NCBI GenBank assembly: GCA_035711845.1
Contig: DASTBU010000044.1
Coordinates: forward strand, 1 to 34,934
Reading direction: 5' to 3'
Origin: DASTBU01 sp035711845
GTDB lineage: Bacteria; Acidobacteriota; Vicinamibacteria; Vicinamibacterales; 2-12-FULL-66-21
DNA: 34,934 bases
Shown here: positions 9,222-17,295 of the stretch, piece after piece
Position numbering within the stretch: the stretch's first letter is position 1
How the letters are laid out: each line of letters starts with the position of its first letter
Notes under the pieces: model-generated
Told to the model about the DNA's origin: nothing
Databases searched by the model: none
What the model saw: the letters and a program-made list of their open reading frames with translations, nothing else
Position numbers and translations under genes: made by a program

Positions 9222-10127
9222 CTACGTCCCCCCACTCGGGCGCAACAGAACCTCGACGCCCGTCCGATACCTGACCGGCAGGCCATCCTTCGTCGCGGGC
9301 CTGAACTTCCACGTCCGCGCCTTCTCGAGCAGCACGGGATCGTATTCGGAATGGACGCTCTTGCTCACGGCGGCAGAGATGACATCACCCTTCTCGTCCA
9401 CCACCACCGCGATGACCCCGTGATGCTCGCGCCGGCCGTCCGTGACATTGCGAGGCCGCCAGGGTGGCATCGGTCGCGACACGGCAACAGGAGGGACAAC
9501 GTTGGCGTACTCGGCGGAATAGATCGGCGGCGGCAGAGGCGCAACCGGATCCAGCCCTGCGGGCACGGGGGGAATCGCGGCGGCAGCGGCTGCCGCAACG
9601 CTGAGATCGCGGAACCCGGCCGCGAGCCGGCGGAGATCGGCCATGCCCGGAAGCTCGGAGACCGCCGGATCGTCCAACAGCGCGAGCACCCGCTCGAATT
9701 CAGTCGCCGCGAGCTGCGGGTCGTTGTGGTCGAAGGAGGCCTTGGCCCTGTCGTACGATTTCTGCACGATTCCCGGAAGCAGCCCGTTCCTGATTTCGTC
9801 GAAGACGGCGCGAGTGCGTGGAGAGACCATGGCCTCCGAGGGTCGGTACATCGGGTGTGCCTTGACGAGCGCCTCGATCGCGTGGCGGGCCTCCTCGCTC
9901 CGTCCCAGCGCGAGAAGACAGAGCATCCGGTAGCCTGCGATTTCGGCAGCCTCATCGGTTGAGGCGCTCCTCAGGCTGCCGAGCAGCACCAGCGCTTCGT
10001 CGTAAGCCGCCGCAACATACAGATTCCGGGCGCGAGCGAGCGTGTCCTGACCGAGCATGCCGGCTTCGGCCGCCAGGCCCGAGACGATGGCGAGCGCGAG
10101 ACATAAACCCGTGCGTCGAAGCATCAT
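9222..10127 (-). CDS. Exported TPR-like protein with C-terminal TonB domain, 301 aa
   Basis: This protein probably belongs to the TonB energy-transducer family, judged by its C-terminus, but its N-terminus differs from classic TonB. I start it at 10127 (MMLRRTGLCLALAIVSGLAAEA), where GAGGTG lies four bases upstream; an earlier in-frame start at 10154 lacks this. The hydrophobic N-terminus may be a cleaved signal or an inner-membrane anchor. Residues about 30-165 are helical and TPR-like (ARNLYVAAAYDEALVLLGSL). A Pro/Ala-rich stretch follows, and about 225-297 matches the TonB C-terminal fold (GVIAVVVDEKGDVISAAVSKSVH ... ARTWKFRPAT in two parts). There is no exbB/exbD beside it. It could serve the receptor at 25-28 kb, or be a periplasmic protein that borrowed the TonB fold. 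Confidence 0.85.
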   Translation of the reverse strand: MMLRRTGLCLALAIVSGLAAEAGMLGQDTLARARNLYVAAAYDEALVLLGSLRSASTDEAAEIAGYRMLCLLALGRSEEARHAIEALVKAHPMYRPSEAMVSPRTRAVFDEIRNGLLPGIVQKSYDRAKASFDHNDPQLAATEFERVLALLDDPAVSELPGMADLRRLAAGFRDLSVAAAAAAAIPPVPAGLDPVAPLPPPIYSAEYANVVPPVAVSRPMPPWRPRNVTDGRREHHGVIAVVVDEKGDVISAAVSKSVHSEYDPVLLEKARTWKFRPATKDGLPVRYRTGVEVLLRPSGGT

Positions 10128-10131
10128 TGTG

Positions 10132-10146
10132 CACCTCGATGAGGTG
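10132..10146 (-). promoter_or_regulatory. Hairpin that pairs with the Shine-Dalgarno sequence of the TonB-C gene
   Basis: CACCTC-GAT-GAGGTG is a perfect 6-bp inverted repeat with a 3-base loop. On the minus strand its second arm is GAGGTG, the ribosome-binding sequence of the gene starting at 10127. Folding would therefore hide the ribosome site. The inverted repeat is certain; a regulatory role is inference. Confidence 0.4.
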
Positions 10147-10397
10147 ACGGTCACGCTGGAGATTCGCGCTGGGCGCGTGGGCTAACCATGGCGGACGCGT
10201 CGGTCCGACGGTGCTCCCCGAGCCTTGCGGAGGGCGCAGAGATTCTGGCGCTCGCGTGCTCCGATGGACTGACGCGTGCTCGACTGGACCGACCGGGTCC
10301 CGAACTCATTCTCCACAAAAGCCCTCCGCAGTCAAGGACTGCGCCCATCGATCGCCGGCGCTGTCGCCCCGTGCCAGCAGTCAAGGAGCCCGAAACG

Positions 10398-10428
10398 TTG
10401 CCCCGAGCGAACGCTTTTTGTGTATGAT
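10398..10428 (+). promoter_or_regulatory. Candidate promoter of the coiled-coil/RskA-domain gene
   Basis: TTGCCC (10398-10403) and TATGAT (10423-10428) are separated by 19 bases, slightly long for a sigma-70-type promoter. The -10 match is 5 of 6. It lies 19 bases before the GTG chosen as start at 10448, and the alternative ATG at 10424 lies inside this -10 element. The gap from 10147 to 10397 holds no gene I can support: the two plus-strand frames open there read as low-complexity Arg/Pro text. Confidence 0.45.
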
Positions 10429-10447
10429 CCGCGCTCAAGGTCACACC

Positions 10448-11842
10448 GTGCAACAGCAGGCCACCGACGTCGAGCTCCGCCTTTCCGAACTTCAGACGCA
10501 GATCGACAGGCTGAGCCTCGCTCTGCATCAATGGCATGCGACGCCGGAAGACGGTCATCCAACGGAAGAGCATTTGTCGCAGCTCCTGGAGCGCTGCAAC
10601 GAGACCCTGAGCCGCGTCTCGGCCATCGACGAGCGCCATTCGAAGACCATCGCGCAACTCGAGGCGCGGCTGAGCGACTGGAGCTTCATCGAATCGCGGC
10701 TCGAGCAGGATTCCGACCAGCGGATCCGCCAGTTCGAGCAGATCATCGAGCACGAGTGGCAGGCGCTGCGGAAGCTCCACGAGGATCCGGCCCGGCAGCT
10801 TCGAGAGCAGGCCGCAAGCCTGGGCGAGACGTGCATCGCCGCCGCCAATCTCGCCCTTCGCGGCTTCGAGCGTTCCGAGGCCCGCTTCGCCGACCTCGAA
10901 GCGGGCCTGCAGGGCCGCATGACGCAGCTGGCGGGCGAGCTCCAGGCGGCGGTAGCGGACCTCCGCAGCGCCTCGGGGCTTCCGCCGGCGTCGCTCCCGG
11001 CCGACGTGTCGCCCTTCCCCCTCGAGAGCGTGATGCGGATTCACGACGAGCTGCGAAGGTCCGACAATCCGAAGGATGCGGCCCCTCCGGCACTCCCGGC
11101 CGGCCAGGACTCTTCGCTCCCGGAGGGCTCCAGCGCGCCTGCGCTGAAACCGGTTCCCCAGCTGCCGGCCGCGGCACACATGTCGAGTCGCCTGGAATCG
11201 CTCGGACCGGCCGTGAACTTCCGTCGGGGCGAGAGCCGGGTCGCGAGATCGCAGGGCAGGCCAGTCGATTGGCCCTCCGCGTGGCTCATGGCGGCGCTGG
11301 GCGTCGTCGGGGCGATTCTCCTGGTACTCTGGCTCCAGTGGCGGGTCGATGCCAGGTTGGACGAGGCTGCGGCGCGCGTCACCACTGCGGAACGCGAGGC
11401 GGATACCGCGAACAGGGAACTCGCCGCGACCCGCAACGATGCCGAACGCACATTGGCCGAGGCTCGTGAGACGGCAGCGCGCACCCAGGTCATGACCGAC
11501 GTCCTGGCGGCTCCGGATCTCGTCCGCTTCAATCTCGGAGGCGGCCCGGCAGCGCCGCAGGCCTACGCGCACGTCCTGTGGAGCCGATCCCGCGGACTCG
11601 TCCTGAGCGGCGCGCGCCTCCCCGCTCCCAAGTCGGGTACGACCTATCAGCTCTGGCTGACCACGAGCGGCGCACCGGTCAGCGCCGGTGTTTTCGAGCC
11701 CGATCCGGCAGGACGGGCAACCCTGGCGACCGAGAGTCCGCCGAATATCCCGAGGCCGGTGCGGGGCGCGGTCGTGACCCTCGAGCCCTCGGGCGGCCGT
11801 CGGCAGCCGACGGGGGTTACGGTTCTGACACGCGCGCAGTAG
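10448..11842 (+). CDS. Single-pass membrane coiled-coil protein with RskA-type anti-sigma C-terminal domain, 464 aa
   Basis: Residues 1 to about 190 are heptad-rich coiled coil (VELRLSELQTQIDRLSLAL), likely cytoplasmic. A Pro/Ala/Ser-rich linker follows, then one membrane helix at about 279-300 (WLMAALGVVGAILLVLWLQW), a second short coiled coil (about 305-348), and an outside domain at about 350-464. That domain carries the marks of the anti-sigma-K factor RskA C-terminus: AHVLWSRSRGLVL, GTTYQLWLTTSGAPVSAGVF and GAVVTLEPSGG. Classic RskA proteins bind a sigma factor through a zinc-finger-like N-terminus; none is visible here and no sigma-factor gene is adjacent. I chose GTG 10448 because AAGGT lies about six bases upstream. 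The protein may sense envelope state, but through a partner other than an ECF sigma factor. It is followed 85 nt later by the EVE-like gene on the same strand. Confidence 0.85.
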   Translation: MQQQATDVELRLSELQTQIDRLSLALHQWHATPEDGHPTEEHLSQLLERCNETLSRVSAIDERHSKTIAQLEARLSDWSFIESRLEQDSDQRIRQFEQIIEHEWQALRKLHEDPARQLREQAASLGETCIAAANLALRGFERSEARFADLEAGLQGRMTQLAGELQAAVADLRSASGLPPASLPADVSPFPLESVMRIHDELRRSDNPKDAAPPALPAGQDSSLPEGSSAPALKPVPQLPAAAHMSSRLESLGPAVNFRRGESRVARSQGRPVDWPSAWLMAALGVVGAILLVLWLQWRVDARLDEAAARVTTAEREADTANRELAATRNDAERTLAEARETAARTQVMTDVLAAPDLVRFNLGGGPAAPQAYAHVLWSRSRGLVLSGARLPAPKSGTTYQLWLTTSGAPVSAGVFEPDPAGRATLATESPPNIPRPVRGAVVTLEPSGGRRQPTGVTVLTRAQ

Positions 11843-11860
11843 CTGCCGATGATCGGGCAG
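11843..11860 (+). terminator. Hairpin directly after the RskA-domain gene
   Basis: CCGAT-G-ATCGG forms a perfect stem that continues with CTG/CAG pairs across a one-base bulge, starting right after the stop codon. No T-run follows, so it is at best a weak or factor-assisted terminator; the next gene on the strand may still be co-transcribed. Confidence 0.25.
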
Positions 11861-11927
11861 ACCGCGCGCTCCTGCCTCACACAATGTCGCCCGATGACCG
11901 GGCGCCAGAGCGATCGAAGCCAGTTCA

Positions 11928-13130
11928 ATGACCGTCACGCTCAACGAACTCCTGATGCTGGCCGGCCGACTGGATGACAGTTCGGGCTTCGATACCCCAC
12001 GCGAGCGCTTCCGCAGATTTCTCGCCGAACACGTCACCGGCGCCCACGTCGTTCGTCCGCTGATCGAGCAGTGTCAACACGCGCCCGGTGATCAACATCA
12101 CCGCGCGCTCCACGATCTCGTCGTCATGCTGGGTCGATGCCTGGGTTTCGACCCGCGCTTCGAGAGCCACTTCCCCGCTGCCGGTTCCGACAAGACGGAC
12201 GGCCACTGGCATTCACGCCGCCTGGACGTGGTGCTCGACATCAGAACCGATCAGTCGGGGGCCGCCGACCTCGACGCGTTGACCCGGTCCGTGTCGGCCA
12301 TCACGGCGGCATCCCAACCCGCCAGGCCGGGTCGCACCCTGGGGTTGTGCATTCTGACACCGCTCTATACCAACCGGGGCTGGCTGGAACCAATCACCGC
12401 CGCCGACGACCCGGAGTCCCTCGTCCGGGTTGCCACCCTGGGCTCGTTGCTCGCAGTTGCAGACCTGATCGCTGCCAGACGGCTGACCTCTGACGACGTG
12501 GTGAGGGTGCTGACGTCCGGCCTCGAGTTCGACTTCGTCGTGCGGTTGCTGGAGCGCGCCGCGGGTATCGGGGGCGAGGACGCTCCATCACCCAGCACGC
12601 CGCTCTTCGACATGCAGGCTGCCACGAGTTTCTGGCTCGCCACGGTCGGCGCCGATCAAGGTGCGACGCCGGAACAGTTCGTAGAGGTCGTCGTCGGCAG
12701 GCGCCGCATCTTCGGCATCACCGAGGCAGGAACGTCCTCGGGTACGCCGCAGGCAGGCGACGGGATCTGCTTCTATCTTCCCGGCAAGGGCGTCGTGGGG
12801 CACGGTCAGGTGCTGGCGAGCCTCGAAGACGACGGTGGAATTCGCGATGCGCATCGGTTCAGCCAGCTGCTGCATCTGGACGATGTCGTATTGCACCTCA
12901 ATGCACCCGTACCGCTCGACGAGGAGATGCAACTGCGGGTGCGTGCCACACGCACCGGTCGGACGGCGCACTACGTCACACCTATGTCGCGACAGGAGTT
13001 CGAACGGTTGGCGGCGATTCGCGAATCGGGAGATCGGCGTCGCGGCGGCGGTGCGGAACGCGCTTCCGCGGAAGACCCCGAATCCGAGGAGTTCCCTGTC
13101 AGCGCTGGAGAATCGCGCTCACCCGAGTGA
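11928..13130 (+). CDS. Putative degenerate nuclease-fold / EVE-like protein, 400 aa
   Basis: I do not recognise a named family. It is soluble, with no signal or membrane segment. Residues about 60-195 have the rhythm of a restriction-endonuclease-like core: RRLDVVLDIRTDQS (D100, D104, R106, where nucleases have D...ExK), then a strand LGLCILTPLY and helices ESLVRVATLGSLLAVADLIAARRLTSDDVVRVL like the region that follows many such cores. The change from ExK to DxR argues against nuclease activity. Residues about 233-365 look like an EVE/PUA-type module (SFWLATVGAD, AGDGICFYLPGKGVVGHGQV, SRQEFERLAA); EVE domains read modified nucleotides. The C-terminus (370-400) is charged and probably disordered. 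It runs 32 nt into the 3' end of the convergent pseudokinase gene. Both domain calls are sequence-pattern inference. Confidence 0.8.
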   Translation: MTVTLNELLMLAGRLDDSSGFDTPRERFRRFLAEHVTGAHVVRPLIEQCQHAPGDQHHRALHDLVVMLGRCLGFDPRFESHFPAAGSDKTDGHWHSRRLDVVLDIRTDQSGAADLDALTRSVSAITAASQPARPGRTLGLCILTPLYTNRGWLEPITAADDPESLVRVATLGSLLAVADLIAARRLTSDDVVRVLTSGLEFDFVVRLLERAAGIGGEDAPSPSTPLFDMQAATSFWLATVGADQGATPEQFVEVVVGRRRIFGITEAGTSSGTPQAGDGICFYLPGKGVVGHGQVLASLEDDGGIRDAHRFSQLLHLDDVVLHLNAPVPLDEEMQLRVRATRTGRTAHYVTPMSRQEFERLAAIRESGDRRRGGGAERASAEDPESEEFPVSAGESRSPE

Positions 13131-15534
13131 CACCGTCCAGACGGACGGTGGCTGTCTGACGCTGCTCGCCCAGCTGCGGATGCCGGAAGACGATCTCATG
13201 GTCGCCGAGGGGAACGGATAGATTCCCCAGTGGAGTTTCTCCCACGAGCTTGCCACCGATCCAGACCTCGGCCCAGGGCACGGCATTGATGCTGAGGCGG
13301 CCGTTGGGAGGCGCCACGTTCACGGGCACGACCTGTCCGCCCCTGACGTACACGACCTGACGGTCGCGATAACCGAGGCGACTGTTCACCAGGTCGATCT
13401 CATGTCGTCCCGCGGCGACCGAGACGATTCCCGTGGCGCTCGACCCGAGCCGCCTGTCGCCTTCGAACACCTCGACATCAATCGGCGACAACAGCCGGAT
13501 GCCACCCGAGCGAGGGGTCGGAGCGGCTGGAGCCGACCCCGCGGTGCCCACGTCCGGCCTGGGTGGCGTTGCGCGGCCGCTCACCGCCTGTGGGTTTCCC
13601 TCGATTCCCGCCGGTGCGCTGTCCACGACCCGAATCGAGCGGGTGGCGCCGGCACCGATATCCAGCTGCAGCGGGGTGACGCCTGCCGGTTGGCCGTCAA
13701 CGAGCACATCCGCCCCGGGAGCGGCGGTCTCGAGAAAAACAGCGGCCGGCGGGGCCGGACGGCGCGACAGGAGGAGTCCAGCGATGACGAAGCCTTCGCC
13801 GAGCGCGCACATCGCCAGAGCATAGACGGCAGCCCGCATGACAGCCTCGCGACCCCTCGTCTTCGTCAATGGATCCCTGGCCTGGGGGCGTGGAGGCGCA
13901 GGAATCGGTTCCTCGGTGAGTTTCGTGGTCGCGAATGACGGTTCCAGCTCGGGTTCACCCGGCTCGACCTCGACGGACATCGACTTGCCGGATTCGGAGC
14001 TCTGTGCTTCGTGTATTAGTGCCGGTTCTTCATCCTTCGCGACCGGCGGCGTCCAGGATGTCGATGGATCCTGGTCCACGTGAGGTGTTACGGAAACAAG
14101 AGGCCCCGGTGGGTCTTCGTGTGAGATACGCGGCGCCGGAGCTTCCTGGTTCGGGATCGGTGGCGTTGAGAATGTCGAGACATGCTGGTCTCGCGCACGC
14201 GGTGCGGATTGAAGCGAAGCCAACTCGTATGCCGATTCTGGCTCAGGCTTTACGGGCTGGGAAAGGGCTGACTCGAGCCGAGGCTCCACGGCTTCCGAGT
14301 GCAGGACCAGTTCCACTGGCAGAGGCTCGCTCGCAACCTCGGAGACGTGGGCTGAAGCCGCGGCCCACGCTTTCGCCGGGTCGGGCTCGGCGAGTGCGGC
14401 AGGAACGTCCGGCGGCACGTCGATCACCAGAGCGCTCGGCTCGGGCAGCGCCGGAATCGGAATCGGCGCGACATCGGGTGCGGAGCGAGCGTGGGGTTCG
14501 GGGATGGGCTGCGCTGGCAACGCGTGACGAGCGGCCCCGGCGACCGCGAGGTCGAGGAGCGCGTCTTCTGCGTCTTCGCCTGATTCGAACACCTGGTCGT
14601 TCAGCTGAAGCGCGCGTTCCAGCCAGATCCGCAGTGGCCCGAAGAGGCCGGGCGAGTCGCGGTGTGCGGTGCGGGCGCACTCCTCCAGGAGCCGGGCGAT
14701 TTCCTCCTGGGATTCGTTCGAGCCGAGTCGTCGGCCGACCAGCAGCGACAGCGCAATGAGCCCGAGCTGAAAATAGTCGGTGCGGCTGTCGAGCCGGTAG
14801 TGTGCGGTCCCGACGGGAGGAAGGGCGATGCCGAGCTCGGTTCGCAGCCGGTCAGCCGACAACTGCAGCCGTTCGAGCGCCGGGCCGAGGACGTGCTCGA
14901 CAATCAACAGCCGCCCGTCGGGTGTCACGACGATCCTGCTGGGCGCCAGCGCACCGTGCCCCCCGCCGTCTCCGTACTCTTGAAGGCTTGCAAGCGCCGG
15001 GGTGAGCTGCTGAATCAACGCCGTCGCGAAGACCGGACCGCGGACATCCTGGAGAACCTCTGACAGCCGCTTTCCGGGGGTGTGGTTCGAGAGGAGAGCC
15101 AGGCCATCGCCGGGTCCCAGATACTCGACCGATCGCACCTTGGTGAAGGAGGGATGCCGGAAGTGCCGCAGCCGTTCTACCCGTCGTCGCAGCGCCACCT
15201 CGAAGCCGGGCGTTGCGGTCAACGCGTGCTTGAACCTCAGCAGTTCCAGTGATGGGGCGCTGCTGTTGTCGAACATCAACAGCCGGTCGCCCAGCTCATC
15301 GGAAAAGCCCGGCGCGTACCAACTCGCCAGAGCGGTGTTTCCCTGCGAAAGCTCCGCAAGGCTGTCGATGGAGAGCCCGTGGGCCAATTTCATGAAGCGA
15401 GTCGAGATTCCCGGATTCCAACCGACAGGCCGCCGCCAACCTATCGGCGGCACCCGGCCGCGTGGCGATGGTTGCTGCGGTTGCAGGTCGAGCTGGTGAC
15501 TTGTGTCGGCGACGGAACCGGATTCATTGTCCAC
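13099..15534 (-). CDS. Membrane pseudokinase with three external PEGA-like repeats, 811 aa
   Basis: The fold is that of a bacterial Ser/Thr kinase (PknB class), but the catalysis is gone. Residues about 60-330 carry the kinase scaffold: a helix-C-like segment RRRVERLRHFRHPSFTKV, the catalytic-loop equivalent H193-GALAPSRI in place of HRDLKPSN, E213-H-V in place of DFG, and TDYFQLGLIALSLLVGRRL in place of the usual lobe helix F. No glycine loop is seen. A long Pro/Glu/Ala linker runs from about 335 to 555. One membrane helix lies at about 567-590. Outside are PEGA-like repeats at about 597-640, 675-743 and 745-811 (VLVDGQPAGVTPLQLDI; VWIGGKLVGETPLGNLSV). The start is GTG 15534, without a clear Shine-Dalgarno; an ATG at codon 48 is possible. 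It overlaps the convergent gene by 32 nt. It is likely a scaffold linking cell wall to cytoplasm. Confidence 0.88.
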   Translation of the reverse strand: MDNESGSVADTSHQLDLQPQQPSPRGRVPPIGWRRPVGWNPGISTRFMKLAHGLSIDSLAELSQGNTALASWYAPGFSDELGDRLLMFDNSSAPSLELLRFKHALTATPGFEVALRRRVERLRHFRHPSFTKVRSVEYLGPGDGLALLSNHTPGKRLSEVLQDVRGPVFATALIQQLTPALASLQEYGDGGGHGALAPSRIVVTPDGRLLIVEHVLGPALERLQLSADRLRTELGIALPPVGTAHYRLDSRTDYFQLGLIALSLLVGRRLGSNESQEEIARLLEECARTAHRDSPGLFGPLRIWLERALQLNDQVFESGEDAEDALLDLAVAGAARHALPAQPIPEPHARSAPDVAPIPIPALPEPSALVIDVPPDVPAALAEPDPAKAWAAASAHVSEVASEPLPVELVLHSEAVEPRLESALSQPVKPEPESAYELASLQSAPRARDQHVSTFSTPPIPNQEAPAPRISHEDPPGPLVSVTPHVDQDPSTSWTPPVAKDEEPALIHEAQSSESGKSMSVEVEPGEPELEPSFATTKLTEEPIPAPPRPQARDPLTKTRGREAVMRAAVYALAMCALGEGFVIAGLLLSRRPAPPAAVFLETAAPGADVLVDGQPAGVTPLQLDIGAGATRSIRVVDSAPAGIEGNPQAVSGRATPPRPDVGTAGSAPAAPTPRSGGIRLLSPIDVEVFEGDRRLGSSATGIVSVAAGRHEIDLVNSRLGYRDRQVVYVRGGQVVPVNVAPPNGRLSINAVPWAEVWIGGKLVGETPLGNLSVPLGDHEIVFRHPQLGEQRQTATVRLDGVTRVSAILQR

Positions 15535-15704
15535 GAATGTACCGTTCAGTCAAGATCGATCAATGTGCTTCGAGGAGCGCGGGCGACGTTCGCGTCCGGG
15601 CGTGACCGCCGAACCGGTCCCGAGCGAGATCGTTCCGAGGATGCTCCCAACGTGACGACCTCCCCAGCCTTGGGAGGCTCACCCAGGAGCCTGTTCGCGG
15701 CAGG

Positions 15705-15733
15705 CTGGCAGACGACCCGTTTTGTTGGATAAT
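15705..15733 (+). promoter_or_regulatory. Sigma-70-type promoter of the FKBP lipoprotein gene
   Basis: CTGGCA (15705-15710) and GATAAT (15728-15733) are exactly 17 bases apart, matching the consensus at 4 of 6 and 5 of 6. Transcription would begin near 15740, 28 bases before the GTG start. The rest of the 15535-15704 gap shows no gene. Confidence 0.55.
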
Positions 15734-15767
15734 CGGGTCTGCTCGATTCACTACTACAGGAGTTCGC

Positions 15768-16199
15768 GTGATTCTTCGTGTGTTCAGAATCTTTCCGGTC
15801 GCAGCCCTCGCGATGCTCGTCGCCGCATGCAGCGATTCCGCGACGGCCCCATCCGATTTCGCCCCGTTCGGCCGCACCGACATCCGCGTCGGGACCGGAG
15901 CGGATGCGGTCACCGGCGCGATCCTGCAGGTGCACTACACCGGCTGGCTGTACGACGGCACGAAGGCGGATAACAAAGGCCTGCAGTTCGACTCCTCCGC
16001 GGGAGGCGACCCTCTGAGGTTCACATTGGGCGCTGGTCAAGTGATTTCAGGCTGGGATCAGGGGCTGGGAGGCATGAAGGTCGGAGGGATGCGTCGGCTG
16101 GTGGTGCCGCCGTCGCTGGCTTATGGGGGGGCCCGGAACGGGCCCATTCCGCAGAACGCGACGCTCGTCTTCGATGTGGAGCTCGTTCGGGTCGAGTAG
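15768..16199 (+). CDS. FKBP-type peptidyl-prolyl isomerase, lipoprotein, 143 aa
   Basis: It speeds cis-trans isomerisation of proline peptide bonds during folding of exported proteins. The start is GTG 15768 with AGGAG five bases upstream. Residues 1-21 are a lipoprotein signal ending in the lipobox LVAAC with C21 as the lipidated residue, so the enzyme is membrane-tethered in the periplasm. The FKBP domain fills 38-143, with the usual marks VHYTGWLYDGTK, FDSS, FTLGAGQVISGWDQGLGGMKVGG, LAYG and LVFDVELV. A short insertion (ADNKGLQ) enlarges the loop before FDSS. It stands alone behind its own promoter and ends four bases from the convergent outer-membrane gene. Confidence 0.95.
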   Translation: MILRVFRIFPVAALAMLVAACSDSATAPSDFAPFGRTDIRVGTGADAVTGAILQVHYTGWLYDGTKADNKGLQFDSSAGGDPLRFTLGAGQVISGWDQGLGGMKVGGMRRLVVPPSLAYGGARNGPIPQNATLVFDVELVRVE

Positions 16200-16203
16200 C
16201 GCT

Positions 16204-17262
16204 TCAGCCCCCGATACGGATCCTGACGCCCACCGTGTAGAGATTCACCCGCTCGTCCATCTCGCCTTCCTCGTCGTCGAGCGCGCTGCCTTTCAACGCG
16301 GCCCGCGTCACCTCCCCGTAGATGCTGAAGGACGGCTTGATCCAGAACTCCACTCCTCCGCCGAACAGCCAGCTCCAGCCAGCGGTCGTCAGCTCGAAGC
16401 TCTGGGTGCCTCCAGGAATCGTCTGGGGAACGTCGTCGACGGTGACGGTTCTCTCGTCGTTGGTCTGGGTGGTCTCGATGATCGCGCGGTGATAGTTGAC
16501 CCCACCCTTGCCGTAGAAGCGGGCGCGCCGGGCGGGAACGCCGACCTTTCCGGCGATGGAGACGATGTACGGATCGAGGGAGCTGTCGAAGCGGAATCCG
16601 GTTCCACTACCTTCCACGTCAATCTTGGTGGACTTGATGTAGGCGGCCTCGACCGCAAGGAACGGTTTGAACCAGAGCTCCAGCCCCCCCGTGTAGGCGA
16701 AGCGTGCGTCCTTGCCCGAGCACGTCGGGACGTTCCCGCACGCCAGGGCGGTCGCATTCGCGAACTGCGCCAACGCGGCGCCACCGAACAGGACCAGCCC
16801 GGACGGCGGGGCGACGGCCACCAGATCTGCGGGGTCGAAGCTCACGTCACCCTGCCGTAGCATGATGGTTGGCGGCGTGCCGGTGAGGTCCAGTACGAGG
16901 GTGCTGACGCGACGAACGAGAAAAAAGCCGAGATCATCTCTGCGCGGGCAGTCGGGTGCCTGGGGTGAGGACGGCTGACCCCGCTCTACGATCAGCACGC
17001 GGCGCTTGTTATCACAGGTGTCGACGTAGACGTCCGCATCGATCTGGGGCTTACCGGCCGCTGCCGCCAGGTCGAGAGTGATTGTGGCGGTTCCGGCGGC
17101 ATCCGCGGTTCCGGAGCCGACCGGTGTCGCATTGACCACGACCTCCACCACCGTCCCGGGTTGTGCGTTCCTCGTCATCACGGTCTGCGCCGCGACGGTG
17201 CCGGCGCCCACAATTAGATTGAGAACGGCCGCAAGCGCGAGCGGCCGCCACGAGTTCGTCAT
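16204..17262 (-). CDS. Predicted outer-membrane beta-barrel-like protein, 352 aa
   Basis: This is an exported protein, probably of the outer membrane. I start it at 17262 because AAGGGA lies five bases upstream; a second ATG two codons earlier (17268) touches the same sequence with no spacing. Residues 1-26 are a signal peptide (ending VGAGTVAAQ). About 27-125 form a small beta-rich domain with a Cys pair and an Ig-like feel (VVEVVVNATPVGSGTADAAG). From about 150 to the end alternate strands typical of small barrels appear (ARFAYTGGLELWFKPFLAVEAAY, FYGKGGVNYHRA, WLFGGGVEFWIKPSFSIYGEVTR), with a last strand VNLYTVGVRIRIGG. A barrel fold is inference and no substrate can be named. The frame stays open far upstream to 18969, but that part is the shadow of the radical SAM gene. 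Confidence 0.85.
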   Translation of the reverse strand: MTNSWRPLALAAVLNLIVGAGTVAAQTVMTRNAQPGTVVEVVVNATPVGSGTADAAGTATITLDLAAAAGKPQIDADVYVDTCDNKRRVLIVERGQPSSPQAPDCPRRDDLGFFLVRRVSTLVLDLTGTPPTIMLRQGDVSFDPADLVAVAPPSGLVLFGGAALAQFANATALACGNVPTCSGKDARFAYTGGLELWFKPFLAVEAAYIKSTKIDVEGSGTGFRFDSSLDPYIVSIAGKVGVPARRARFYGKGGVNYHRAIIETTQTNDERTVTVDDVPQTIPGGTQSFELTTAGWSWLFGGGVEFWIKPSFSIYGEVTRAALKGSALDDEEGEMDERVNLYTVGVRIRIGG

Positions 17263-17295
17263 CCTCATCCCTTCTGTCAAAGATTTTGCCCAACG

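Noticed and set aside
10188..10427. 79-codon plus-strand frame between the TonB-C and RskA-domain genes
   Set aside because: No ribosome site, Arg/Pro-rich text and no family likeness; it overlaps the candidate promoter.
10151..12037. 628-codon minus-strand frame opposite the RskA-domain gene
   Set aside because: Arg/Leu/Gly-rich shadow text; the plus-strand gene has coiled-coil, membrane and RskA features.
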